Assembly (NCBI RefSeq): GCF_964199755.1 | Contig: NC_133897.1 | Coordinates: 169,622,511-169,686,510, forward strand | Direction: 5' to 3' | Length of the DNA: 64,000 bases | Source of the DNA: Larus michahellis | Taxonomy: Eukaryota; Chordata; Aves; Charadriiformes; Laridae | Shown here: positions 1 through 10,059 of the stretch, piece by piece | Position numbering within the stretch: position 1 is the stretch's first letter | Layout of the letters: each line of letters starts with the position of its first letter | Made by a program: the position numbers and the translations under genes | Notes under the pieces: generated by a model | What the model was told of the DNA's origin: nothing | What the model saw: the letters and a program-made list of their open reading frames with translations, nothing else | Databases searched by the model: none

Positions 1-1328
1 CGTTTCGCGCGTGCGCGGACCAACACCCGCCCCAAAAGTCGTTGAACGCGAGTTTCCGACTGACTGGAGGCTCTGCTGGGGCTGGCTGGGCAGGGAGAGC
101 AGGACGAGGGATTAGCGGGATTCGGGAGGAGAACGTGAGCCGCGAAGATTTCGGTAACTCAGAAATGAATTACTTCGCGGCGTCGAGCTGGGAGTTACCC
201 CGTAGAAAACCTGGAAGCGGGATTTACTGAAGGGGTCCTTTGAAATTTCGCGGCTTAGCTCTCCGGCTCAGGTAGGGTTTGGATGGAGGTCGCTTGGCTG
301 TTGTTTTTCTCTGCTCTATAACGTTGGGTTTGTCGTCACCCAGCCGTCACCCCCCCCCCCCCCAGAACCGCCTGTGCTGGCTGTAGCCGAGCTGCGGCGT
401 TCCTCACCTGCGGCCAGACGCTCGGTGCAGACCCGCGCGCTTCCCAAACGGCTCCCAAACGGCTCCCAGATGGCTTTTACCCAGCGCCAGTGCCGAAGCG
501 GTAACAAAAAATGCTGGGTACACGGTTAAATACTCGCTAAGGTGACTTTTCCACGGCAGCGGTTGCTGTAATAAGCAGCCACGGGATTATTAGCTGGCTG
601 TAAATCCGGAGAGGGGAAGTGATCCCGCAGGAGAGTCTCTGCCCGAGCGTTATTTTCCCGGCTCTGGGATCAGCAGGCTCAGCGCCGCGGCCCCCGGCCA
701 CGCTGGCTCTGGCAGGGCTCCCCCCCCCAGCCCCCCCCGATTCGGCAGCGAGCGGAGCTTCTCAGGTGGGCAGAGCGGGTTTCTCCCGCTTCCAAAGTTT
801 TTCTCCCGCTTCCAAAGTTTTTCTCCCTTTAACACTCACGCCTCAGCCCTTTCCGGCCCTGTCGCGCCCGTGGGAGACGGGTGCGAAACGGGATCGTGTC
901 CTCAGACCAGCTTGCCGGGACCTGCGGCTCCCGGGTGCTTTAGTAACTAGAAGACTTCCGATAAATAGAAGTAAATTTAAAAAATAAAATAAAACTGCGT
1001 CCCGAAGGCTTTCCCTGGGATTTTAGATCCCGAGACGCAGGGAGGCTTCGTGCTGTGATGGAAGGGACCTGCGAGAGCAGGGTGACGCGCGCCGCCTGGG
1101 AGCTGGAACGCTGCGCCGGGGCCGGGGTCGGCACCGGGCGCGTTCGCCCGACGCCGCGTAAACCTCCGGGGATGTCTCTCTCTGCCTCCGCGCGGTTTCG
1201 AGACCGTACATCGCGGCTCGCCCTGCGCGGTGCGTGCCTGGGGGTCAGCGCGGGGCGGGCACGGAGAGGACCCTCGCACCCCTGAGCCGTGCGAGGCGCT
1301 CACCCGTCCCCCCCCTTTCTCCCCGCAG
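1..1328 (+). other. HSF1: HSF1 intron (upstream part truncated by the window edge)
   Basis: No HSF1 coding exon is visible before the acceptor at 1327-1328. The stretch is GC-rich with C and G homopolymers. I see no repeat, RNA gene or conserved coding frame in it. It is assigned to an HSF1 intron only because the next exon starts in the middle of the HSF1 protein. Confidence 0.6.
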
Positions 1329-1398
1329 ATTCAGGATCTCCTTTCGTCCCAGGAGCAACAGAAACCCACCGAGACGGAGGCCAGCGCAGCGGACGCAG
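1329..1398 (+). CDS. HSF1: HSF1 penultimate coding exon (transactivation region)
   Basis: The exon follows a pyrimidine tract ending in CAG and stops at a GTACCA donor. It encodes about 23 residues beginning IQDLLSSQEQQKP and ends one base into a glycine codon (phase 1). It corresponds to the human HSF1 segment beginning IQELLSPQEPP, from memory of that protein. HSF1 is the trimeric nuclear transcription factor that binds heat-shock elements and activates chaperone genes. This exon lies in its C-terminal activation region, so the DNA-binding and trimerisation domains are upstream of the window. Confidence 0.9.
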
Positions 1399-1654
1399 GT
1401 ACCAGCAGCCGGCTCGGCGTTTTAAGTGACTCCGTTGCATGAGAACCCTGGCTGCGGCGAAATCATTTCTCCTCCCAAAAAAGCGTTTTTGGCTGAGGGG
1501 GCTGAGGCTGTTGAGCGTGGAAAGGAGAGGATGGAGGAGGATCTTAGCTGCGTGGACAAATCCTTGGTGGGAGGGAACGAAAGCAGAGGGAGCCAGGCTC
1601 CCCTCGGCGGTGCCTGGGGACACGGCGAGGGGCCGTGGCACAAATGGAAACGCA

Positions 1655-1800
1655 CGAAATTCCATCAGGACACAAGAAAAGGCTTTTTTACCTTGAGGGT
1701 GGTCAAGCTCTGGCACAGGCTGCCACCCCGGGAGATCCTCAGACAGGGTCGGCTCCGGGTGGCCCTGCCTCGACACCGGGGTCCAACCGGACGCGCTCGA
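1655..1800 (+). mobile_element. Degenerate CR1 LINE fragment
   Basis: The stretch carries the CR1-like pattern of a TTTACC-TTGAGGGTGGTCAAG block, then 'gcacaggctgcc' and 'ggagatcctca'. This resembles the region just upstream of the CR1 3' end in sense orientation. It is short and diverged. Confidence 0.5.
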
Positions 1801-1972
1801 GGTCCCGGCTCGTCCCAGCCCTCCTGGGATTTCTGTCTGCGTGGAATGGCGTGGGCTGTCACGGTGCTGCTCCTCCTTCGTGGCAGCAACCCCAGTCCCA
1901 GGCTCTGCGTCTCGCAGCCTGGTCGGGGCGCTCTCCCCGTGCTCTCCGTGTGTCCCCGGTCCCTCACTGCGT

Positions 1973-2420
1973 GTCACAGAATCACAGAACGGTTTGGGCT
2001 GAAGGGACCTTTAAAGGCCACCCAGTGCCACCCCCTGCCCCGGGCAGGGACACCTCCCACCAGCCCAGGTTGCCCAAAGCCCCGGCCAACCTGGCCTTGA
2101 ACCCCTCCAGGGATGGGGCAGCCACAGCTTCTCTGGGCAACCTGGGCCAGGGGCTCACCAGCTTCATCACAGAGAATTTCTTCCTTGTTTTTAATCTCAA
2201 TCTCCCCTCTTTGGGTTTAAAACCCTTCCCCCTCCTCCCGTGGCTCCCCTCCCTGCTCCAGAGTCCCTCCCCAGCTTTCCTGGAGCCCCTTGAGGGCCTG
2301 GAAGGGGCTGGAAGGTCTCCCCGGAGCCTTCTCCAGGCTGAAGCCCCCCAACTCTCTCAGCCTGTCCCCAAGGGAGAGGGACTCCAGCCCCGCGATGTCC
2401 CAGAGATGAGGCTGGAACCC
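1973..2420 (-). mobile_element. CR1 LINE, 3' part, antisense
   Basis: It begins with the reverse complement of the CR1 3' end (AATCACAGAACGGTTTGGGC, then AAGGGACCTTTAAAGG). It continues through the conserved GGCAGGGACACCTCCCACC block and the 'ctccagggatggggcagcca' block. It lies inside the last HSF1 intron, antisense to the gene. Near-identical copies occur at about 5.7, 34.4, 42.1, 56.4, 59.7 and 62.7 kb. Confidence 0.9.
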
Positions 2421-2658
2421 TGCTAAGGTCCGATTCTCGTTCCTTTGCTCACGTACCGAAAGGCCTTGCCCAAGTCCGGGTGTCTCCGGGCTGGAGCGAC
2501 GAGGAGCGCCGCCTTCTTGCAGGCGGTGGGGAAGCGGTTGGCGGTGGTGGTTTCGAGAGCGAAACCACGTCGCCCTCGTTCCTCTCGCCCGCTGTTGGCT
2601 CAGCCCCCTGCCCTCCCCAAAAGCCTACCCTGACGCCAACCCGGCTCTCTCCTTGCAG

Positions 2659-2864
2659 GCAAGCAGCTGGTGCACTACACGGCCCAGCCCCTCTTCCTGG
2701 TGGACTCCAGCGCCGTCGACATGGGGAGCGGGGACCTGCCCATCTTCTTCGAGCTGGGAGAAGGGCCCTATTTCACGGACGGAGACGAGTACTCGGAAGA
2801 CCCCACCATCTCCCTCTTGTCGGGGACTGAGCAGCCCAAACCCAAGGACCCTGCGATATCCTAA
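2659..2864 (+). CDS. HSF1: HSF1 terminal coding exon and stop
   Basis: The exon starts after CTCCTTGCAG and completes the split glycine codon. It encodes the last 68 residues, starting [16 protein letters not shown] and ending PKPKDPAIS, then TAA at 2862-2864. Human HSF1 ends with [16 protein letters not shown]...PKAKDPTVS, so identity is clear over the whole exon, including the acidic/hydrophobic FELGEGPYF and EDPTISLL segments of activation domain 2. There is no frameshift or early stop. The small differences look like ordinary orthologue divergence. Confidence 0.96.
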
Positions 2865-3560
2865 GGCCCCCCCGGGGCAGGGCGAAAAAGAGGAAGAGGA
2901 AGAATACGCACTAAAGGGAAATCCAGCCGTCAGCCTCCTCGCTTTGCACAGAACATTGAAAGCTCTAAACACCCTCTGGTTCGTGTTTGCTTCCCCCCGG
3001 CGCTGTGAGGATTTCATTTGTGTGTGTGCTTAACGAGGTGTTTTGAAACCTGCTTTAGATTCCAGCCACCCAGCGCTCCTCCAGTTTGGCGGCCGGCAGC
3101 GACGGAGGAAGTTGGGGAGGAAGGAGGAGGGAGGGCGGGGGGGAGGGGGGGGTCCGGGCTGTGCGAGAAGCCCCCCACCCCACCCCACCCCACCATCCCG
3201 TGGTGATGGCCCAAACTACCGCGGAGGCCGGGACGGGCACCACCGCGGTTCCGGTGAGCGGTTGGGAGAACCCGGAGAGCAGTCGGCCGGTCGCCCCGTC
3301 ACGCTCCCGTTTCGTCCCCACCGACGCCGGCGGGGCTGGGGGGGGACACGGCCGCGGCGAAGGCCCTTGGAGGGGGACGGGGGGGAGCTGCTGCCCCCGG
3401 GGCCGGGGAGCGGGGTGCTCGCCGGGTGGGCAGGCGACGGGGGGGAGCTTTTCTGAGGAAGGGGGTTCCCCCACCGCCCCCGTCCCCTTCCCTCCTCGCC
3501 CCCCGGACAGGCGGATGCGATGGTTTTTAAGAGAGAAATAAAAAAGTTTGCCGATGTGGC
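2865..3560 (+). other. HSF1: HSF1 3' untranslated region
   Basis: This sequence follows the TAA and runs to just past the AATAAA at 3537. It holds G-rich blocks and no credible coding frame. The 3' end position is inferred from the poly(A) signal. Confidence 0.75.
3537..3542 (+). terminator. HSF1: HSF1 polyadenylation signal AATAAA
   Basis: A canonical hexamer lies in GAGAGAAATAAAAAAG, about 670 bases after the stop. GT-rich sequence follows within 40 bases. Confidence 0.8.
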
Positions 3561-3654
3561 GCCGGTGGGTTGGATCCCGTTGTGGTCTCTGCCTTGCGGT
3601 CTGATCCCCCGGGGGGGCTCGGGGTGCGCCCCGGAGCCCGGTTCCGCCTTCTCT

Positions 3655-3920
3655 CGGTTTTATTTCTTCTTGCTCTGTGTGTTTCTTTTTGTTTGTTCCT
3701 TTTTGGGTTTGTTTTCCTTTTGCTTAGCAGTAAAAATTTGTACATTTACACTTCAGATTGTTAATAGTAAAAACTGTATTTTGAATTTTTACATGAGAGA
3801 AGAAGAACCCACTTCTATCTATATATATATAAATATCTCTCTATATATATACATACAAATATATATAAAACAAATGCTCTGTCACCTGGTGGCTTTTCTA
3901 TGGTTGAAAAAAAGCTTTAT
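3655..3920 (+). other. AT-rich tail with (TA)n microsatellite downstream of HSF1
   Basis: This is a conspicuous T-rich then A/T-rich island in otherwise GC-rich DNA. It includes a TATATA run around 3817-3868. It could be an extended HSF1 3' UTR with distal processing, but I see no second clean AATAAA. Confidence 0.6.
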
Positions 3921-4888
3921 TTTTGTCATCCGTTGGGGAAGCGGATGGGAGAAAGGTCCAGGAATTGCCCGTCGTGCCCCGGGACGCACCGTGCGGTGCC
4001 GGTGCGGGAGCCGGAGGTGTCACCGCGCACCCCGCGCGCGGGTGTCGCAGTCCTGCCCTGGGGCTCCCCCTCCTGAATCCCGGGCCGGGGCTCCGGGGCT
4101 GAGTTTTCCAGGATATTTCAGCGGAGGAGACGGCAGTGGGGCCCGCGTAGACACGCCGGAGGTGTGCTGGACGCTGCGCGCTCCTTTTAGGGGTGCTTTT
4201 TTTTCCTCAGAAAACCCATAAAAAATACCTTCGTTATGTTCAGAGCATTCAGACCTCCCTCCGTCCCGCTCTCCTCCGCTCGGGGGTGGTCGCTGCTTGG
4301 TCACCGCGAAGGCGTGGAGGCACCTCGGCGTCGGGTTCGACCGTAGCCGTGCAGCAGGTTGGACGTCGGGACAAGCCGGTGTCTTCTGCCGCCCGGGCTC
4401 CGTCTTCGAGGGCAGCGGTGGCGGCGCCCAGGAGCTGCTTTACCCGAGATCCGTTGGGTTCCTGCCCTTCCCGACGAGACGAGAAGTCGCGCTGGGCCAA
4501 CCTGTCACCGTCACCTCGTCCAAAACGCAGTCCGTGGAGGACAGGAACGCCGGAGTCCCACAGGTGTCAACGCACACCCTGAAACGCACCGTCGGGGACC
4601 GGGTGCGGGTGGTGCCGAGCTCGAAGGCGAAGTCCCCGTTGTCCCTCACTGGGCGCCAAAATGGGTTGGGGGCCAAGTTGTCTGCTTTGGGGTCTGACCC
4701 AGGGAGGGGGACACGATGGTGCGTCGTGGGGCCAGCGCATCTTGATGCGCCATCGTGTCTGCTTTAGGCAGGTCACTCGTTCGTGCCGTTGAGCGTCTCC
4801 TGCCCACGGGAACGTGCTGCCTGCTCCGGGGCTGTCGCGGTGACCCGCTCTGCCGTTACCTTCGGAGCTGCGGGGCAGGGCCGGTGCC
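3921..4888. other. Intergenic, no feature recognised
   Basis: GC-rich sequence between the HSF1 3' end and the inverted repeat. I find no coding, RNA or repeat signal. Confidence 0.5.
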
Positions 4889-5172
4889 AAATGTCTTCTG
4901 TCCCATGGGCTGGACGCTCTGCTGTGCGGGGACATCAAAGAATGGTTTGGGTTGGAAGGGACCTTCCTTGAAGATCATCTGGTTCCAATCCCCCTGCCAC
5001 GGGCAGGGACATCTCCCACTAGGCTTTGAGCAACCTGGTCTAGGTGAAGATGTCCCTGCCCATGGCAGGGGCTTGGACTAGATGGTCTTGAAGGTCCCCT
5101 CCAACCCAAACCAGGCTGATCCTGTGATGTCCCCACACAGCAGAGTGTCCAGCCCATGGGGTGGGAGACATT
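4889..5172. repeat. Long imperfect inverted repeat containing opposed CR1 3' ends
   Basis: The left arm (about 4889-5023) and the reverse complement of the right arm (about 5036-5172) share 'cccatgggctggac', 'ctctgctgtg', 'ggggacatca', 'tggtttgggttgga' and 'gggcagggacatct' in the same order. The inner parts are antisense then sense CR1 3' ends. The outer 50 or so bases are matched non-CR1 flank. A transcript through it could form a hairpin with arms of about 135 bases. Confidence 0.85.
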
Positions 5173-5667
5173 CCACACCAGACGCCTTCTCTGGCTCAGT
5201 CTGGCCTTGGCTTGGCCCGCTCAGAGGTGGTGTCCCCTCCGAATGGTGGTGGCCTGTGCTCCTCCTCTCTGTTAGAGCTTGAAATCGCTCCACTTACAGC
5301 TTTCTCCACGTTCTGCCTTCGGCTTTGCTTTGCCGGTTGTTTCCCCAGCGTTGTCCGCCCCACGCGGCTGAAGTCGTCCCCTCCATGGACATCTGCTCTG
5401 CCAACGCTGGGTTCATCTTTGGGACCGAGAGCTGTGCCAGGAGACGGGAATTGCCACGGCGAGGGGAGGATGGCGAATTCAAGATGGGACCTGTGTGTGC
5501 GTTTGCCCAAAATCACCTGATTTGCAGGTCTGTGGTGCCGTGAGCTCGGCCCGTGTCATGGCCAGGGGCCCCAGGTACATGGCGAGAAGGATGAGGGAGC
5601 CTCAAGCCCTGCCTTCAGGATTGATGTGGTGCTGGAAAACCATCCCGTTGCTTGAGAAGGTCGTTAT

Positions 5668-6165
5668 AGAACCATGGAATCATGGAATGGTTTGGGTGGG
5701 AAGGGACCTTTAAAGGCCATCGAGTCCCACCACCCTGCCCTGGGCAGGGACACCTTCACCGGCACTGAGTTGCTCCGAGCCCCGTCCAACCTGGCCTTGA
5801 ACCCCTCCAGGGATGGGGCAGCCACAGCTTCTCGGGGCAACCTGGGCCAGGGGCTCACCAGCTTCATCGTGGAGAATTTCTTCCTTATTTTTAATCTCAA
5901 TCTCCCCTCTTTGGGTTTAAAACCCTTCCCCCTCCTCCCGTGGCTCCCCTCCCTGCTCCAGAGTCCCTCCCCAGCTTTCCCGGAGCCCCTTGAGGGCCTG
6001 GAAGGGGCTGGAAGGTCTCCGCGGAGCCTTCTCTTCTCCAGGCTGAACCCCCCCAGCTCTCTCAGCCTGTCCTCCCAGCAGAGGGGCTCCAGCCCTCCCG
6101 GCATCTCCGGGGCCTCCTCCGGCCCCGCTCCGACGCCTCCGTGTCTCCCCTGTGCTGAGGGCTCC
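5668..6165 (-). mobile_element. CR1 LINE, 3' part, antisense
   Basis: It starts with AATCATGGAATGGTTTGGG and 'aagggacctttaaaggcc' and carries the full series of CR1 3' blocks. It ends near 'cctccggccccgctccgac'. It lies between the convergent HSF1 gene and the small secreted-protein gene. Confidence 0.9.
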
Positions 6166-6286
6166 AGAGCTGGAGGCAGGCTGGGGATGGAGGGGTGGAG
6201 AGCAGCCCTGCCGAGATGGACTTGGTGGTGATGGAGGGGGAAAAGCTGGCCATGACCTGGCAGCCCGGAAAGACGCCCCCATCCAG

Positions 6287-6440
6287 ACCCTCAAGGGGCT
6301 CCGGGAAAGCTGGGGAGGGACTCTGGAGCAGGGAGGGGAGCCACGGGATGAGGAGGGACGATTTTAAACCAAAAGAGGGGAGATTTAGGTGAGATATTGG
6401 GAAGAAATTGTTTGCTGTGAAGGTGGTGAGCCCCTGGCTC
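6287..6440 (+). mobile_element. CR1 LINE fragment, sense
   Basis: It contains 'ctcaaggggctccgggaaag', 'ggagcagggaggggagccac' and a 'ttttaaaccaaaagagggga' block, in the opposite orientation to the adjacent copy. The match fades after the 'gtgagcccctggc' motif. Confidence 0.8.
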
Positions 6441-8314
6441 CGGGTCCTCCGAGGGCCGCAGGAGCCCCTCGCTCCGGGCGGGCCGTAACGATCCCAACTA
6501 ATCGTGTGTGACGCGGGCGGGCGGCTCGCATGATCTCATCCCGGCTAACGAGGGAAATGGCTGGACTGGAAAATCTCCCCCCGCCCCAGTAATTCATCAC
6601 CCGCCGCCGGAGACACCCCGTCCCCCTCGCGCCCGCGGTAACAGGAGCCGCCGAGCACCGCGGGGGACGGGGACGCTGGTGGGGGGGAGACGGGGGGACG
6701 GGGGGACGGGCAGGGTCCCCTCACGCTGCCGCTGCGGGGCCACCCCGATGAACCCGGGGGCAACCGGCCAGGAGAGGGTCCCACGGAGGGGCTGCGACGT
6801 GGAAATGGGGTTGGGGGGGAGCCCCCCGTTGGGCTGCTCAATAACCACCCCCCCCCCCCAGGGTCCCCCCGCGCAGACCCCCAGCCCTTTGGGGTCCCCC
6901 CGGGTTATTCCCACCGCCGCGGGTGGCACTTTCCCAGTGCCGGGAGCGGACCCCAGCGGGGAACCCCCGGTTTAGCTCGGAGGCAGCCCAGGAGCTTCCC
7001 GGGGGTCCCCTCGCCACCCCCATCCCGCCATCCCCAATCCTGGGGGTCTTTCCCCTGCCCCCCCCGCCCCCCTCCCAGCTCCCTGTGGATGCTGGAAAAC
7101 GGTCGCAGGAAATCCCAGCGGATGGAGCCAAGGCTGGGCCCACCCCCGCGTGAGCCTGGGACGGGGCCGGGGTGGGGGGGACACACCGGCGGGGGCCGCC
7201 TCAGCCGGGATCGGGACCGAGTTGGCGTCATTAAAATTAGTAAAAAGCATTTTTTGGCCTTTTCTGTCGCGGGTAACGGAGACACGTCCCTTGCGAGGAA
7301 AGGCTCCGGGATGGACGGGACGGGCAACGGGGACACGGCGCCAGGGAGGGACGTCGGCGAGAGCCTCCCGGGACCCAGGAATAACGGGGGACACGGCACG
7401 AGCCGCGGCCCCGGCGCGGGGCGAACGGACGGGCACCGGCAGGGACAAGGCACCGGCCACCAGCGCGGCCGTGCCGGTAGCCACCGCCGAGGGCGAGGTG
7501 TGCGGGAAAGACAAACACACGGCGCTAATTCCCCGGTTCCCTTCGTCACCTCCCGGCAAACGGCAGCCCCGCGCCGGAGCTGGGCCCGAGGTGTTTAATA
7601 GCCCTTAAATAGACCATTCGGGGGTTTTAGTCCCCAAATTTTGGGGTTGGTTTTTTTTTTTTTTTGAACCCGTGTTAACTTTTGGCCTCCGGAGCTGCTG
7701 CCGGTGGGATGCGCCGGTGGCGGGGGCCGGGGTGGGGGGGGGGTCAGGGATGGGTGCCAGGGCAGCGCGGCCATCGGGGATGGGGTTTCACGCCTTCATT
7801 AAAGGTGTTGGCAGATGAGCCCGTTAACGAGCGCGGCTGTTGGCCGGGGCTCCCCGGCTCGGCGCGCAGGGGGCCGGGGTGGGGGCAAGGCGGGGGGGGT
7901 TTGCCGTGGGGCTGGGGAGGGGACGGTGCCCCGGCTGTTGGGGTCCACCATGGAGAAGTGACGGTGCCACCGCCCCAGGGCTCGGGGACAGGGACGGGGG
8001 ACAGTCCCGGTCTCAGGATGGACTCGGGGGGGGCTCTGCGACGGCGGGGGCTGTGCCGGCGGCAGCGGGGGGGGGGGGGTCTGCGCCCAGCACCCCACCT
8101 CTCCGCTCCCCCGTGTCCATCCCACCACCATCCTCTGGCTGTCCAGACCCCCAGCTCCGCACCGGCGTTGGAGGGGGGGGTCTGGTACCTCCATCCCACG
8201 CATCCCCCCACGGTGCCGAGCGGGGCGAGGGGCCGCAGCCGCACTGTGACCCCCCCCACCCCGGGCAGTGGGTCCGGCGGCCGTGGGGTGCCCGCACCCC
8301 GATTCCACCACACC
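6441..8314. other. Intergenic, no gene recognised
   Basis: GC-rich sequence with two isolated AT-rich patches, around 7220-7260 (ATTAAAATTAG) and 7598-7660. No coding exon, RNA gene or repeat family was recognised. Confidence 0.45.
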
Positions 8315-8334
8315 ACGCGGCCTCTGCAGGGATC

Positions 8335-8340
8335 TTTATT
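8335..8340 (-). terminator. Polyadenylation signal of the small secreted-protein gene
   Basis: TTTATT on the plus strand reads AATAAA on the minus strand, about 395 bases after the predicted stop. It is the only canonical hexamer I saw in this GC-rich stretch. Confidence 0.7.
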
Positions 8341-8734
8341 GGGGGAGGACATGGGGGAGGACAGGGGGGGCGCGGGCGGCTGGGGGCGGCTCTGCTGGCA
8401 GCCCCCACCCCGGGGGCGCGTGGAGGGGTCCGGCCACTTCCACGGCCCCTGCCCCACGGCGGACCCCCCCTCCCCGGCCATCCCGCAGCCCCCAGCGAAC
8501 CCCCGGGGCGGCACCGGGGTGCGAGGGGAGCCCCGCGCTGTGCCGGGGTGGGGGGGTCGCCCCGCCGTGGGGTGCAGGCTGGGCCGTGGGGCTGAGGAGA
8601 GGGGGCTGCGGGGGTCGCGGCGAGGACTGGTGGGGCACAGAAGGAGCCAGGGCGGGGGGGGCAGGGGGCAGCAGCAGGAAAGCTGGGGGGAGGACGGCGT
8701 CCCGGGAGGCATCTCCGACGAGGCTCGGGCCGTC

Positions 8735-8742
8735 TCAGATCC
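8735..8742 (-). CDS. Small secreted protein, terminal coding exon (stop)
   Basis: After CTCCCCAG, the carried G completes glycine, then ATC and TGA end the protein (Gly-Ile-stop). About 400 bases of 3' UTR follow, to the AATAAA. Confidence 0.62.
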
Positions 8743-8855
8743 CTGGGGAGGGAGAGCCCGCATCAGCCATGCACCCCCCGTGTCCCCCCCCCACCCCCCC
8801 ATCATCGTCGTGTCGTCCTCCCCCCCGTGCCACCCCCCCCCAGCCCCGCTGTCAC

Positions 8856-8900
8856 CTTGGGACGCCAGGGCCTCCTCTGAGTCGGCGTCGCGCTCCATTC
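8856..8900 (-). CDS. Small secreted protein, coding exon 8
   Basis: A 45-base symmetrical phase-1 exon bounded by CCGCAG and GTGACA. It encodes GMERDADSEEALASQ. Confidence 0.67.
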
Positions 8901-8999
8901 CTGCGGACGAGGGGAGACGTCGGGGCTGGGGGCAGGCAGCGGCATGGCCCCCCCCCCCACCCCCACCCCACCAACATGATACGACTCCCTGGGTAACGG

Positions 9000-9420
9000 G
9001 GCACCCCCCGCTAACGAGGCGCCCCCCCACTAAACGGGGCACCCCCAGCTAACGGGGTACCTACCCCTCGCTAACGGGGCACCCCCAGCTAACGAGGCAC
9101 CCCCCACTAAACGGGGCACCCCCAGCTAACGGGGTACCTGCCCCTCGCTAACGGGGCACCCCCAGCTAACGAGGCACCCCCCACTAAACGGGGCACCCCC
9201 AGCTAACGAGGCACCCCCCCCACTAACAGGGCACCCCCCGCTAATGGGGCACCTACCCCTTGCTAACGGGGCACCCCCCCACTAAACGGGGCACCCCCCA
9301 CTAAACAGGGCACCCCCCGCTAATGGGGTACCTACCCCTTGCTAACGGGGCACCCCCAGCTGATGGGGCACCCCCCCGCTAATGGGGTACCCCCCCGCTG
9401 ACGGGGCACCCCTGGGCCTG
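9000..9420. repeat. 18-bp minisatellite (gctaacggggcaccccca)
   Basis: About 20 variable copies of a 'ctaacggggcaccccc' unit lie in the intron between exons 7 and 8 of the small gene. Confidence 0.9.
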
Positions 9421-9617
9421 CAGCAACACACAGGGGACCAAGACAAATCCCCCCTCCCCCCCTCCCCTCCCCCACCAGGGAGGCTCAGGATGGCTCGCAC
9501 CGCCCCCCCCCCCCCCAGCCCCCCCCCAATACTGCATCCCTGGGCAGGGTGCCGGGACCCCCAGGGGATGCTCAGCCTCCTGGGGGGGGCAGCACTGGTT
9601 TTGGGGGGGGGTCTCAC

Positions 9618-9662
9618 CCTCCTCCGACTCGTTGGACTGGGCTGGGACATCCACGACGGGAC
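9618..9662 (-). CDS. Small secreted protein, coding exon 7
   Basis: A 45-base symmetrical phase-1 exon bounded by CCCGCAG and GTGAGA. It encodes GPVVDVPAQSNESEE, which holds the only N-X-S sequon. Confidence 0.68.
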
Positions 9663-9781
9663 CTGCGGGAGGGCAGAGAGCCGGGGGGGGGGGGGGGGGG
9701 GGGTTGTGTCAGCGTCCGACGGGACACACACCCCCCCCCCCCCCCCCCCCAGGCCTCGGGGGCAGAGCGTGGGTCACCCAC

Positions 9782-9931
9782 CGGCCCGGGGGTCCCCGGC
9801 GAGGGGCTCGGCGCTGAAGGAGCCGCTGTTGAGGGCGTCGAGGCTGGAGGAGTCGCTGCCGAGGGACCCCCGCGTCGAGTCGTCGTCGCCCGGCGGCCGC
9901 TCCGCCCCCTCGAAGCTGAGGGAGGTGACAC
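9782..9931 (-). CDS. Small secreted protein, coding exon 6 (acidic serine-rich core)
   Basis: A 150-base symmetrical phase-1 exon bounded by CCGCAG and GTGGGTG. It encodes 50 residues including FEGAERPPGDDDSTRG and GSDSSSLDALNSGSFS. It is the longest exon and is flanked by minisatellite introns. Confidence 0.7.
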
Positions 9932-10059
9932 CTGCGGGGGGGGGGGGGGGCACGGGGTCCCTTGGTGGGGGGCGGGGGGGGACGGGGGGGCGGCGCAGCC
10001 CGGGCAGGGTCCGGGGACACCGCGGCGGGGGGTCTGCGGGCGCGCTGGTGTGGGCTCCC

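Larger units (their letters stand above)
1399..2658 (+). other. HSF1: Last HSF1 intron
   Basis: It runs from the GTACCA donor to a CTCTCCTTGCAG acceptor. It contains a possible CR1 fragment near 1.7 kb and a clear CR1 copy at about 1.97-2.42 kb. The remainder shows nothing recognisable. Confidence 0.85.
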
